Shown piece after piece: positions 7,131-16,640 of a DNA stretch of 43,899 bases. The DNA is from a virus: the IMG/VR virus record IMGVR_UViG_3300025138_000082, positions 1 through 43,899 of that record; one strand, written 5' to 3'. Both the position numbers and the translations under genes were made by a program. The notes under the pieces were generated by a model, which ran no database searches, was not told the DNA's origin, and saw only the letters and a list, made by a program, of their open reading frames with translations. Positions within the stretch are counted from its first letter, which is position 1; each line of letters begins with the position of its first letter.

Positions 7131-7163
7131 GAAAGGACGCCGGGAGGCACAGCACCTCCCGAC
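7131..7163 (-). terminator. Probable intrinsic terminator after the 1411-residue spike gene
   Basis: On the minus strand, a stem of nine pairs (GTCGGGAGG with CCTCCCGGC, one G-U) closes a 7-base loop and is followed by GTCCTTTCTTT. The T-run is interrupted, so termination may be partial. It lies between the spike gene stop (7332) and the ClpP-like gene (7081). Confidence 0.55.
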
Positions 7164-7331
7164 GCCCACTATGAGTAGATCCGACGCTGCTGCCCGTGAG
7201 ACACTCCGAAGAGTTCCCATGGCTGCTGCCTTGAATAGCGTAACGTTATGGCGTTCGCACCATCCCCCACGAGTGAGGAGTTACTACTATGCAACTGCAT
7301 CAGCAGTGCGACGGTCCTAAGGTTCAATTAA
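7164..7331 (-). other. Structured non-coding leader or 3' region
   Basis: The 250-base gap at 7082-7331 is the longest in the window. On the minus strand it holds several short hairpins in a row before the terminator. One is ACTGC-TGAT-GCAGT near 7275-7295, one TGGTG-CGAA-CGCCA near 7250-7265, and one ACTC-TTCG-GAGT near 7200-7215 with a stable UUCG-type loop. No convincing reading frame with a strong ribosome site is present. It could be a 3' UTR-derived small RNA or a transcript-stabilising region. Confidence 0.35.
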
Positions 7332-10300
7332 TTAGTCAGCTTCAAAGTAGAAGTCAAAACGTACTTCCGCACCATCATCCCAGTTACTAAAGGGATATAC
7401 TGCGGTGTTGTTGAATGTAGACTCATCCACGTTCTGGTAACCAGAGAATGCATCATTCCCTGCAAACATAGCGAAAAGACCACTCTTAAGTTGCGTTCCG
7501 TCCAGCTGGGTTACTGTAGTCTCGTAAAAGATCTTACCGGCATCTCCGTTCGGAGTTGAAGCCTGCCAGGCTACAGTTTCAGGGCCTCTATTATCGACGA
7601 AGTCATAGGTATCCGTTGCATAGATTCCCTTGCCAGCTGTGCCATCATCGGCATCAGAGTAGCCGGGTCCCCATCGCAGGATGCCAGCTTGGTTACCAAA
7701 GCTGCCTTGTCGTCCGAGGTTACCCCAGATACCTACTCTACCGACATCATCGGTAACCGGGTACGTCTGGAGACCAACGGGAGTCCAAGGATCGGGATTA
7801 ACAGCAACATACGTAGAGGAGAAGCCACCAAGGCTCATCATACCTCCACCCACAGGTCCGCTAATGTTAGAGTCCTTCACCAGATCAGGCGGAATGCCCA
7901 CTGCGGTGACGGTACACTTAATAAACTTACCTAGATCAGCAGACACCATAGTGTAGGAGCTGCTAGTTGCACCGACAATATCAGTATATGTACCAGTCTC
8001 CGTATCAGCGATTGACCACTGAAGGGAAGAGCTGGTAGCATTAAACACAGACGCAGATGCGGTCAGCGTGCCCCCAACACTAGGAGTACCAGCGACGGTT
8101 ATAGTGCCACTCGGTGGGGAAGATCCGTAGATAGCCTGCGAATTTTCCTGAACAATATCAGAGGTGTTACCGGGTTGGTTATTAACCATCGTAATCCAAG
8201 TATCGAGGTCATCGCCTTGGACCATACCAGTATTAACGGTCGCACTGAAGTTACCGAGGTTACTATCGATGATGGCCCACTGGACAGTAGCACCATCAGT
8301 AGATGGGTCAGGGGAACCAGACGCCAAGTCAGCATAGTTCTCCGTACCCTGCATGTCTTGAGGAATAATCAAGCCGCCCATGTACTGCTGAGTTCCAGCA
8401 GGTCGGTAGTTGATATCACGCCAGACCCAGTTATACATAGAATTGAAGAAACGAGATCGGAAAGTATCACTAGTATACTGCTGTCCTTCAAGAGTCCAGT
8501 CCTTCCAAACATGACCGTTGTGGACCACCGAGACCGAGCCCGATCCCCACTGAGTATCAATGAAGTACTGGAGGTTTACGTTAGTAGCCTTCCAGCCCTG
8601 CAAGATAGTATTCTCAACGACAAGCCAGCCGTCGGTAACTGTGGGAGGATCTGCAGACCCAACACCAACCCGAGGCGGGCTGACGTTAGGCTGATAAATA
8701 TCCACATGCGGGTCCGAGCGACCCCAGTAGTAACCGCCTGCATTGGCGTAAAGTTGCCAAACTGACCAGCGAGGGCTAGGAGTGTTATCATTAGCTGAAG
8801 TAGTATCTTGAGCCAGCACAGTCTGGTTTACAGTATAAGGTTCAGATCCGGAAGTGTAAGTAGCTGAAGAATCAAAATCCCCGTTAGTACTAACATCCCA
8901 TACAATCGTTCCGCCACCAGCTGTGAATATAACCTGCGCACCAAAGACAGAGTCCTTAACGAGGAGGTTCAGCTGAGTACCAGCCATACCAACATCCTGA
9001 AGGTTGGCTTGGTGGATATTATTTCTTTGAAGTACAATGCCACAACCCATATTACTATTGTTCTCCACAGTACTCTCCATCAGATAGACAGCGTTGCCTA
9101 CGAAAGCTGGAGTAGTGAAGACGACAGCATCCTTGGGGATGACATCCGTACCTACGGTATTGAAGTTGCTCTGAGCGCGAGTCCACTCAGTAGCCCCAAC
9201 ACAGGTCTTAACGGACTGATTAGGAGCATCCCAGTTACCAGCCGCATTATCACCGATGGTGACGCCGCGGAAGGTGGTCAATGGGGTAGCGTTTCGAGTA
9301 ATAGTACAGTCTTTAATAATACTACCATTGCTGGCAGCCTGATTAAATGTTGTAGTACTCTGGTTAATCTCAAGGTTCTCGAACTGGAAGAAGAGACCGC
9401 CGCTAGCGTTCGTACCCGTAAGGGGATTCGGCTGAGCGACTTCACCAGCAGGATTGAGAGGACAGCTAACATCAAACGTACTAATCGCACGGCCAGCGGT
9501 AGCACCGCGGACAATGACAGGCACGTAGGGGTTAGTGTCTACTGTAACAGCAAGGCTGTCGTTCCAGTTAGAGTTAGCCGACTGAAGCATGAATCGGTAC
9601 TGCTTATCCTGATCGAAGGACTGGGCATTGAGAGCCGCTCGAAGTCCTCGCTCAGTCGTAACAGAAACATCAACAGTATCCGAGACCTTAGTGAAGAACA
9701 CAGAGTTGCGTCCTTCGGATACGTCTACATCCTGCAACGCGGGAGACTGAGTACCATCGCCCTGAAGAACCAAGGGAGTACCATGGATCGGGTAGATGAT
9801 AGCTCGGATTTCCACAGGGTCACCGGCCGTCTGAGCGGACAGGTCGAGCGTGGCAGTATAGCAGGCGGAGTTAGGAAGGCTAGGATCAGCCTGCCAATCT
9901 CGGACAGCTTCCGTAGAAACGCTGAAGGGCGTTCCGTTATTTGCAATAAAATCAACTCTACTTACACCATTGGCATGGTCAGCAATAACGCTAACCTCAA
10001 TAGTGTTATCCTCAGTAGCGGTGACCGGAGCTTCAATAAAGGAGCCAATGGCAACTCGCATGTCAGCCACAAGAGGATTAGATCCCGTGGTATCGGCGGG
10101 AGTCGCCGTGGAAGCCCATGAGCTGGGCGTCGTAGAGCCGGGAGTAAGATCGACAGTAGGAGGACCAACAGGATCCCAAGCTCCGTCAGTAGCGATGTGC
10201 TTGACAAGATCTGAAGCATCCACAGTACCACCCTGACCGTCAGACATCGTAGCGCCGCTTGCGTTCCATGATTGGCAAGAGGGAATAAATCCTTCCGCCT

Positions 10301-11567
10301 TGGTCCGGGCAACGAGATCCTTAAACTGAGGCCAGTTCATGATTGAACCATTAGGAGTGGAACCATTAGAGGTATTTCCATACCAACCCTTAGTAAGGGA
10401 TTCATTAATATCAATAACAACGTGGACTTCCGTAGTAGCTGTGTCCAAGCCCCAGCCGTCCATTTGGACAACAGAGTTGCCTGACTCGTTAGGACGGCCC
10501 ATGACCGTAGTTCCGGTACCATCCGTGGAGACACCAGAGGAGGTGGGCCAGAGTAGCCAGTGCTTAGCGGACACATAATGGAAGTCGTCCTTCTTCCCGC
10601 CATCAACAGTACGGGGCAGTGCCTCGTAGATCTGCTGGGTAGAAGGGTTAATGGTGTTTCTAATATCAGCAATACGCTTAGCACCAAAGGCAAAGGTATC
10701 ACCAGCATCATTATATTCAGCAACCCGAGTACCGGCATCAAACGACATGTTGTCGAACCCAGCGGTCTTCAGGATGTCCCACTCAATCTGCAGGGAGTCC
10801 ACAGGGTAGACCTGAGGTTCCTTGACTGATCGTGACCAACTCGGGGCGTAGGCCGCCAGATTGTAGTCAACGGTGGTGTGAGTATCATCAGTGTATGCCC
10901 AGCCATAGCCGACGTAGGCAAAGATCTCGGAGGTATAACCGCTGTCCCGAAGACTATCCAAGGCGGCGCTCCAAGAAGCGACAGTATCACCTACGACTCC
11001 ACCAGCGAGGCCGGTGTCCGTATAAGGAGTATTATATACTGCGTGGAGAGTCGTACCATCAAGCTGGAAAGTATCAACTGAGGAAGTACTCATCAGGGAA
11101 CCGGCATTGGCAGGGAAGTAGCCTTGGCCATCTTCACTTCCATCAAGTGGTTTACCGGCAGAGTACCCTCCGGGGTTACCAATAAGAACTCGACTAAACG
11201 GAGCGCTCGCGTCCTTGGCGGCGCCTAGTGCTCGGTCCTTAAGTTGGTCCGTGTACGCCAGGCGTCCATTAGTACTAGAGTCATCGAAACCGCTAGTAGG
11301 AGTCTTACGGAAGTCTACCGACGCGGTGCCCCACGTTTCTCGGTCTCCTTTAGAAGCCGCAAAGAAGGCGGCGTAGATAGGAGCACGGTTTACTGCGAGA
11401 GCTTCGATAAGGGAAGCATCGGCAGTCTTAGTTACATCAACAGCACCGGAATAACTACCGGTAGTCTTGACCCGGAGTTGTTCCCCAGCAGACACAAAGT
11501 CAGGATGGGGAATAATTGGGTTACCTGTTGTTTCCGATTCTGGATTATAAGGGATAAAGATAGACAT
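7332..11567 (-). CDS. Giant tailspike-like protein with barrel-like, beta-helix and Ig-like regions
   Basis: This 1411-residue protein shows three regions. Residues about 100-450 contain alternating helix and strand segments such as EIFAYVGYGW, DNMSFDAGT and QIYEALPRT, which look like a TIM-barrel glycosidase-like fold. From about 640 to 1140 there are repeated short strands with Asn, Thr, Val and Ile (for example SIIKDCTITRN), typical of a right-handed parallel beta helix as in tailspikes. At about 1150-1232 lies an Ig-like domain (PSVGGTLTASASV followed by LQWSIADT and YTMVSADLGKFIKCTV). It is probably a receptor-binding or polysaccharide-degrading spike. The catalytic residues cannot be assigned. 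The start has AAAGGAG, and the gene is enclosed by terminators on both sides. Confidence 0.75.
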   Translation of the reverse strand: MSIFIPYNPESETTGNPIIPHPDFVSAGEQLRVKTTGSYSGAVDVTKTADASLIEALAVNRAPIYAAFFAASKGDRETWGTASVDFRKTPTSGFDDSSTNGRLAYTDQLKDRALGAAKDASAPFSRVLIGNPGGYSAGKPLDGSEDGQGYFPANAGSLMSTSSVDTFQLDGTTLHAVYNTPYTDTGLAGGVVGDTVASWSAALDSLRDSGYTSEIFAYVGYGWAYTDDTHTTVDYNLAAYAPSWSRSVKEPQVYPVDSLQIEWDILKTAGFDNMSFDAGTRVAEYNDAGDTFAFGAKRIADIRNTINPSTQQIYEALPRTVDGGKKDDFHYVSAKHWLLWPTSSGVSTDGTGTTVMGRPNESGNSVVQMDGWGLDTATTEVHVVIDINESLTKGWYGNTSNGSTPNGSIMNWPQFKDLVARTKAEGFIPSCQSWNASGATMSDGQGGTVDASDLVKHIATDGAWDPVGPPTVDLTPGSTTPSSWASTATPADTTGSNPLVADMRVAIGSFIEAPVTATEDNTIEVSVIADHANGVSRVDFIANNGTPFSVSTEAVRDWQADPSLPNSACYTATLDLSAQTAGDPVEIRAIIYPIHGTPLVLQGDGTQSPALQDVDVSEGRNSVFFTKVSDTVDVSVTTERGLRAALNAQSFDQDKQYRFMLQSANSNWNDSLAVTVDTNPYVPVIVRGATAGRAISTFDVSCPLNPAGEVAQPNPLTGTNASGGLFFQFENLEINQSTTTFNQAASNGSIIKDCTITRNATPLTTFRGVTIGDNAAGNWDAPNQSVKTCVGATEWTRAQSNFNTVGTDVIPKDAVVFTTPAFVGNAVYLMESTVENNSNMGCGIVLQRNNIHQANLQDVGMAGTQLNLLVKDSVFGAQVIFTAGGGTIVWDVSTNGDFDSSATYTSGSEPYTVNQTVLAQDTTSANDNTPSPRWSVWQLYANAGGYYWGRSDPHVDIYQPNVSPPRVGVGSADPPTVTDGWLVVENTILQGWKATNVNLQYFIDTQWGSGSVSVVHNGHVWKDWTLEGQQYTSDTFRSRFFNSMYNWVWRDINYRPAGTQQYMGGLIIPQDMQGTENYADLASGSPDPSTDGATVQWAIIDSNLGNFSATVNTGMVQGDDLDTWITMVNNQPGNTSDIVQENSQAIYGSSPPSGTITVAGTPSVGGTLTASASVFNATSSSLQWSIADTETGTYTDIVGATSSSYTMVSADLGKFIKCTVTAVGIPPDLVKDSNISGPVGGGMMSLGGFSSTYVAVNPDPWTPVGLQTYPVTDDVGRVGIWGNLGRQGSFGNQAGILRWGPGYSDADDGTAGKGIYATDTYDFVDNRGPETVAWQASTPNGDAGKIFYETTVTQLDGTQLKSGLFAMFAGNDAFSGYQNVDESTFNNTAVYPFSNWDDGAEVRFDFYFEAD

Positions 11568-11592
11568 GTAGTCTCCTTTGAGTTAGTGTAGT

Positions 11593-11626
11593 AAAAAGCC
11601 TTGACCTCCCGGTAGGGAAGCCAAGG
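11593..11626 (-). terminator. Intrinsic terminator after the 1342-residue spike gene
   Basis: On the minus strand, CCTTGGCTTCCC pairs with GGGAGGTCAAGG over 12 positions (two G-U pairs) around a 4-base loop, followed by CTTTTTAC. It lies just after the stop at 11643 and before the next spike gene's start (11567). This is one of the strongest terminators in the window. Confidence 0.85.
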
Positions 11627-11642
11627 TATGAATTATGGTATA

Positions 11643-14600
11643 TTAAATAACTGTAATGTCCATCGTTGTACTCGATGGAAGTGTTCCTTCGTTAGGCGCA
11701 GTATGGGACGAACCCGTAGGAGGGAAGACAATTCCCGTGTTAGTTACGGAGCCCCAGCCTGGAGACTTCCAGTTCGCATCAGAAGCGTTACTAAGCTTCG
11801 CCATAGACCCAGCCGGGAATGAGATCGTCCCGCTCTGGCCATGCATGGCCGCAAAAGGCCCATCGGCTGTACCATCACTAGCGAATGTCATTTCGACGCT
11901 AATCGTTTTAGTACCTTCGCTAATTAGATCCTTCAAGCTTTGGGTTGCATTGTACACCAGGAAAACCCAGCCTCTATCTGAACTGTAGAATCTAAACTGC
12001 ATGGCACCTGCACCGTCGGGCTCATCAAGAAGCTCAGAAGGCCAAGCAGGGATACCAGCTCCATTCCCCATTCGATAATACTTACCTGAACTGGTAAGAG
12101 CGTCTGCGGTGTAGACAACAGCCGTACCGGAAGGCACCGAGTCCTTAATACTAATAGAGTCGGAAACGTCTGAAACAGAGCTCCACCCAGGGTAGTTACC
12201 GTTGGTCGTAGTGACGTTCAGTACAATCTGGAGGTCGTCCATTTCCGTTCCTGTTTCTGCAAGAGCGCCAGTGTAAAGAGTGGCGCTGCTGCCGTCCCCG
12301 GCATCAGGAGTAATGGTGGCTCCGAAAAGAACCTCACCACCACCCGCTCTCTTCAAAGACCAGCTGTAACTAACATCAGTCGAGCTCTCTTTAATAAGAG
12401 TGGAACTGATGGACAGCGTCGTGTCTGTGAATTCCAGGTTACTTGCGTTTTCGATAATAACAACCGAAGTAAGTTCCTTGGTGCGATTATCCTGATCTTT
12501 AATTACATAGTCTGCCTCAGGGGAAGGACGTCGTAGTCCATCGCTGTCCTGATAAGGAGTAGCCAAAGCCTGAGCTGCCATGTTCATACTAGACCACCAG
12601 TCAGCCTTCGCTTCTCGCAGAGTAAGATAGCTGATGTTAGTTCCAGACCAACGCACTCCAAGCTTTCCTCCATCAGAAGCTGCAGTAGCCCACTGATTGG
12701 AGACCTCAAGAGTTTCCGCATCAAAGACATCACTGAACTTATCCCAAGAAACGGAAGTGAGGTCGTTAAAGCCAAAGCCTTGTTGTGTGATATAATTACC
12801 CGGGAACCGAGCCTTGTAGAAAGAATCAAAATCCAAACTGCCATTATAGGCACTGTAGGCACCAACTGGCTTAGTGGTTGACGAGCCTGCAACACCGTCA
12901 AATCCGGTGATACCGTTAGGCTCATCAGCACTGTTAACCTGCCAAGTAGAAAGCACGTTGTTTCTTAGAACAGGACGGAAACCAAAGTCATTGAGCCTAG
13001 CGCCTACGTTTAGGTTGAAGATACTGTAATTATATCCTGTATCAACAGAAGCAGCAGAGACCGGGTCCGTTAAGATATTGGGATCCAGCGAGACAGTGTT
13101 GCTTTCAAACAGCCACCGTCCCGGATACACATCATCATCATTGGACAGAAGCATGTCACCACCGTTGTGGGAAAGGTAGGACTGCCCAGCCTCTGGCGGG
13201 GAGAATACATTACCCTGAAAGAACAGGTTGTTCGTTATCTTCAGTCCAGCCATACCACCATTGATAATAAAATCATTAGCGGAGTTATCATTCCTAACTG
13301 GCATACATACACCAGTCATATAGTTATAGTGCTTGGAAAGGAGAAGCTCAGTAAATGAACCACTCCAATCATTCATATCAACGTCGCTACTAGTGTAGAC
13401 AAGACTAGTACCAGAAACAGTACCTCCAGAGAAAGCAACGTCATAGTTGACACCAGAAGGCTCAACTACGGCCAGCATAGTAGGAGATGCATTATTCTTA
13501 AAGAAAGTTGCCAAAGTGCTAGTCGCAAACTCAAGAGTAACTTCCCCACTGCCTGATGCATCATAGAGAATATTGGTGACGCCCCAGTCTTCATTGATGG
13601 GCTTAGTTCCGATGTCCTCTACGATCCCCTGATCACTTTTCCAGCCCTCGGGTGTTTGTACTCCGCCCGGAGCTTTAACCCAAGAATAGCTACGAACATT
13701 ATAAGTCTCAAGACTAGTTACCCACTTCTGGTAACCCTTGTCTGAGACGTCTTGGAAAGAAGCCGCTCGGGTGAAATCAAGGAAAACGTTATCTCGGACG
13801 GTAGCGTTCTGGTAGGCGCTCTTGTAGAGAGAAAGCCCCTGACCATGGCACGTCACCGGAACGCAGAAGACATTTCTCTCGACCAGAATAGGAGGAGACT
13901 GTTTATCCGGCCCTTGGGAGGCATTAAGCATAGCCATTCCTGACTGAATCTGAGAGAATCTAAAGGTACTATCTCTAACAATCGTATGGAATCCGGTTGT
14001 GTTGGTGGGATCCCAATCGCTAGAAGCAGCTGCGCATCGTTTTGAGGCCCAGATAATATTACATGAATCAATGAGCTTGTACGTTCCTCTAAGTCCCGTA
14101 GCATTGCAGATAATATCAGTGTTAGAGATCGAAACATATGAACCTCGGGTGGTAATAGCTCCTTCGGAGGAATCACCAAACTTCCCAGTACAGGCAATTT
14201 CGCAGTTCTCAATACTAGCATTAGCATCTGCGTAGAGGATCTTACTTAGAACAGGAAACCTAAAGGTTCCTTTATCCGTAGGAGTGCTTGAGTCACCGTA
14301 GTCAGGAGCATAGTAAATATGGAGGGTGCGATCTGACTTGTGAATCAGGCACCATTCATTGTCATTAAGCTGGTCGGGGTTACTGCTGACAGCGCCACTG
14401 ACATATTGATAGTAGCTACCGCCCTCACCCTCGATGTACTGTTGGCTATCATGGTCCCAGTCCATAGGACGTAAGACACCATCATATTCTAGCTCATCAG
14501 CTCCTCCGCTTAAGCTTGAGAAGTAGCGGTAAACACTACTGGCATTCAAGTTAGGTCCACAGTGCTGGTTAATCGTAAAGTATTCCGTACCATTTAGCTG

Positions 14601-15671
14601 GTTAGCTGTAAGAGCTGCAAGAAGAGTATCCTTACTTGGGTTTGAAGCTACAGTTTCACCCTTACCTGCAAGCAGAGCAGCGGGGGTAAGGAATCGAATC
14701 TCTGTAACATTTCCAGACTTAGTCTTATACTCGCTGTCATCAATATCATAAGTAGTATCGGATACCACACCATCACTAATGGTAGAAATCGCGGCGTAGT
14801 TATCCTCTTGTTGGCTGTTCGATGAGAACTTGTTCACCGTATTACGGTCCACTGCAATGGTAAATACCCGACGGTCCGGAAGGACGTTAGGAAGGACCTG
14901 CATAATCGGAGGAGCGTTCTCGTTGTTTGTTACCTCAGCATCCATCGGAATAAAGAGTTGATCCTCGTCTGTCCGGATCAAATCAACACCGTAAGGCTGA
15001 CCGTCGTTTAGGTTTGGTGCGACCTCAGCGGTGAAGACCTGCAGTCCGCCCGAGGAGGTATTACCCGGAACAGCAGACCAAGATCCACCCAACTCCTCGA
15101 TGGTCATAGCACCGTAGATGGTTGCATCGGATATAGAATTGTTTTCTCCAACGACGGCACTAAGGTTCGTAGAACCAAGCTGCTTCTTTGCAGAACTAGC
15201 GCTTGCAATAGAAGCGTTCAGTTCATCTCGAGTAGGACGGAAGAAATCTCCGCCGTTGTCTCCAGTAGTAATATCCCCAAAGTCTCGCCAGCTAGTGGAC
15301 TGAGAGTACGATCCACTCAGGCCCTCAGGGACCACGAATCGAGGAACATCGTTGGGGTCAATTACGGTTGTCAAGCTTTCAGTAGGATCATACATGACCT
15401 CTACACCAGGTGCCGAGGAACCTGTAAGGGTCGGAGTAACAGTTACCGTACTTCCAGCTGCCACCGAGATGGTAGCGCTGTAAGAAGGGACCGTATTACC
15501 ATCGATGTCAATGATCGCACTTCCATCGCTGTAACGACTACCAAGTTCGACCTGAAGGCTGCCAACTTTATTGGCTGGGGTAATGTAAGTAAGAATATCG
15601 TTTGAGTAATTCCACGTACCATCAAATCCTGCTAGATTATTTGCAAGAGTATTAGCTGTATAAAAAGGCAT
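11643..15671 (-). CDS. Giant tailspike-like beta-helix protein
   Basis: This 1342-residue protein starts at 15671. That ATG overlaps the stop of the upstream gene (ATGA) and has GGAGG 6 bases upstream. An in-frame codon 54 bases earlier lacks such support. Residues about 470-900 contain repeated strand-turn units with Asn, Asp and Ser (for example SIENCEIACTG, SISNTDIICN, TVRDNVFLDF and KITNNLFFQGN), characteristic of right-handed beta helices in pectate-lyase-like tailspikes. The C-terminal third is beta-rich, without a recognised fold. A DGLRRPSP motif near residue 1043 resembles the short element found near the end of many secreted beta-helix enzymes. It is probably a virion receptor-binding or depolymerase protein. 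Confidence 0.75.
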   Translation of the reverse strand: MPFYTANTLANNLAGFDGTWNYSNDILTYITPANKVGSLQVELGSRYSDGSAIIDIDGNTVPSYSATISVAAGSTVTVTPTLTGSSAPGVEVMYDPTESLTTVIDPNDVPRFVVPEGLSGSYSQSTSWRDFGDITTGDNGGDFFRPTRDELNASIASASSAKKQLGSTNLSAVVGENNSISDATIYGAMTIEELGGSWSAVPGNTSSGGLQVFTAEVAPNLNDGQPYGVDLIRTDEDQLFIPMDAEVTNNENAPPIMQVLPNVLPDRRVFTIAVDRNTVNKFSSNSQQEDNYAAISTISDGVVSDTTYDIDDSEYKTKSGNVTEIRFLTPAALLAGKGETVASNPSKDTLLAALTANQLNGTEYFTINQHCGPNLNASSVYRYFSSLSGGADELEYDGVLRPMDWDHDSQQYIEGEGGSYYQYVSGAVSSNPDQLNDNEWCLIHKSDRTLHIYYAPDYGDSSTPTDKGTFRFPVLSKILYADANASIENCEIACTGKFGDSSEGAITTRGSYVSISNTDIICNATGLRGTYKLIDSCNIIWASKRCAAASSDWDPTNTTGFHTIVRDSTFRFSQIQSGMAMLNASQGPDKQSPPILVERNVFCVPVTCHGQGLSLYKSAYQNATVRDNVFLDFTRAASFQDVSDKGYQKWVTSLETYNVRSYSWVKAPGGVQTPEGWKSDQGIVEDIGTKPINEDWGVTNILYDASGSGEVTLEFATSTLATFFKNNASPTMLAVVEPSGVNYDVAFSGGTVSGTSLVYTSSDVDMNDWSGSFTELLLSKHYNYMTGVCMPVRNDNSANDFIINGGMAGLKITNNLFFQGNVFSPPEAGQSYLSHNGGDMLLSNDDDVYPGRWLFESNTVSLDPNILTDPVSAASVDTGYNYSIFNLNVGARLNDFGFRPVLRNNVLSTWQVNSADEPNGITGFDGVAGSSTTKPVGAYSAYNGSLDFDSFYKARFPGNYITQQGFGFNDLTSVSWDKFSDVFDAETLEVSNQWATAASDGGKLGVRWSGTNISYLTLREAKADWWSSMNMAAQALATPYQDSDGLRRPSPEADYVIKDQDNRTKELTSVVIIENASNLEFTDTTLSISSTLIKESSTDVSYSWSLKRAGGGEVLFGATITPDAGDGSSATLYTGALAETGTEMDDLQIVLNVTTTNGNYPGWSSVSDVSDSISIKDSVPSGTAVVYTADALTSSGKYYRMGNGAGIPAWPSELLDEPDGAGAMQFRFYSSDRGWVFLVYNATQSLKDLISEGTKTISVEMTFASDGTADGPFAAMHGQSGTISFPAGSMAKLSNASDANWKSPGWGSVTNTGIVFPPTGSSHTAPNEGTLPSSTTMDITVI

Positions 15672-16549
15672 CATGAACCTCCAGTAAGAGTAATACCAGT
15701 AGCAACCACAGATTGTCGGTACCACTCGTAGGTAAAGTTTACACCATTAGGTGTTCCAGTGCTGTTGTCTACGATAACGGCCGTAGCCTGATCGAGTAGG
15801 ACAGCTGGATCAATTTGAGAAAGATCAAAATCGATAACGGCCATAGGAGACTTATAAAGAACACTGGATACAGCATTCGTAGCAACCCAGTTAAGACTTG
15901 CGTCAAGTACGACTACGAGAGAACGTATTGAAGAGCCCTCGGCTAGGTTGTCCCATACACCAATGCCGGGCAGGGTAGTAGTCCCATCATCAGCCCCGAG
16001 TGCAGCGAAGTTCAAGAGATCCGCGAAGCTGCCCGATGAAGGGAAGACTTCGGACGTCGAGACCTGCTGAGCAAAGTAATAGGATTCACCGGCCGCAAGA
16101 GCGGGGAGGATCTGAGACGAATCAATAGCTGAGACGGTAGAGACGAGGTTACTACCTTCTATGCTATTGATAATATTATTGAACGAAGAATCCAAAGAAG
16201 ATCCACCTTTAGATAGGCAGTCTTCGATCCAAGTCACAAAGTAATCGGGATCACCGTCATGGTATATGAAGCATCCGTAGAGAGCTCCGAGAGCATAGGA
16301 CTGATCCTGGAAGCGGCCTACCAAGGTCTGCTTATTATTAATCAGGTACCAGTTATCCGAGGTATCTTTCTTTACATCAAAGGACTTAACAGGACGGGTC
16401 CTCGAAGCCTGACCCAAGCGAGCCAAGGCGTAGTTGACGTCAACTGATTGCGTTGACAAGATAATACGGCTAGTAGGATCTGAAATATCCTGGAGCACGT
16501 ACTCGCCGTTTGCGTCAACAAGGTATGTATTGATTGTAAAAGTAGACAT
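15671..16549 (-). CDS. Tail-associated protein of unknown function
   Basis: This 292-residue protein has mixed alpha/beta composition with few charged clusters and no signal peptide. I recognise no family. It is acidic, rich in Ser, Asp and Val, and ends in a short beta-rich segment (NFTYEWYRQSVV). It has a TAGGAG site at 16549 and is the first gene after the fibre-gene terminator. Its stop overlaps the start of the 1342-residue spike gene, so the two are made from one transcript and their translation is coupled. A spike adaptor, chaperone or baseplate-like attachment protein is a reasonable inference from this coupling. Confidence 0.6.
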   Translation of the reverse strand: MSTFTINTYLVDANGEYVLQDISDPTSRIILSTQSVDVNYALARLGQASRTRPVKSFDVKKDTSDNWYLINNKQTLVGRFQDQSYALGALYGCFIYHDGDPDYFVTWIEDCLSKGGSSLDSSFNNIINSIEGSNLVSTVSAIDSSQILPALAAGESYYFAQQVSTSEVFPSSGSFADLLNFAALGADDGTTTLPGIGVWDNLAEGSSIRSLVVVLDASLNWVATNAVSSVLYKSPMAVIDFDLSQIDPAVLLDQATAVIVDNSTGTPNGVNFTYEWYRQSVVATGITLTGGS

Positions 16550-16575
16550 AAGATTTGTCTCCTAAATAGTTAATG

Positions 16576-16609
16576 AAAAGGCCCTCCCCCAGTTTCCCAG
16601 AGGAGGGCC
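16576..16609 (-). terminator. Intrinsic terminator after the tail fibre gene
   Basis: On the minus strand, GGCCCTCC pairs perfectly with GGAGGGCC around a 14-base loop and is followed by TTTTCATT. It lies 32 bases after the fibre gene stop (16641) and just before the next gene (16549). Confidence 0.8.
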
Positions 16610-16640
16610 GGTCGCCAGCTCGTGCTTAGCGTGAAGTGTT

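Noticed and set aside
7017-7220. 67-codon minus-strand frame in the 7.1-kb gap
   Set aside because: It spans the terminator, overlaps the signal peptide of the ClpP-like gene and has only a weak AAGG upstream. Composition is not like its neighbours.
9009-10121. Plus-strand frame of 370 codons inside the spike gene
   Set aside because: It is a shadow of the long minus-strand gene, has no ribosome site and would oppose all other transcription.
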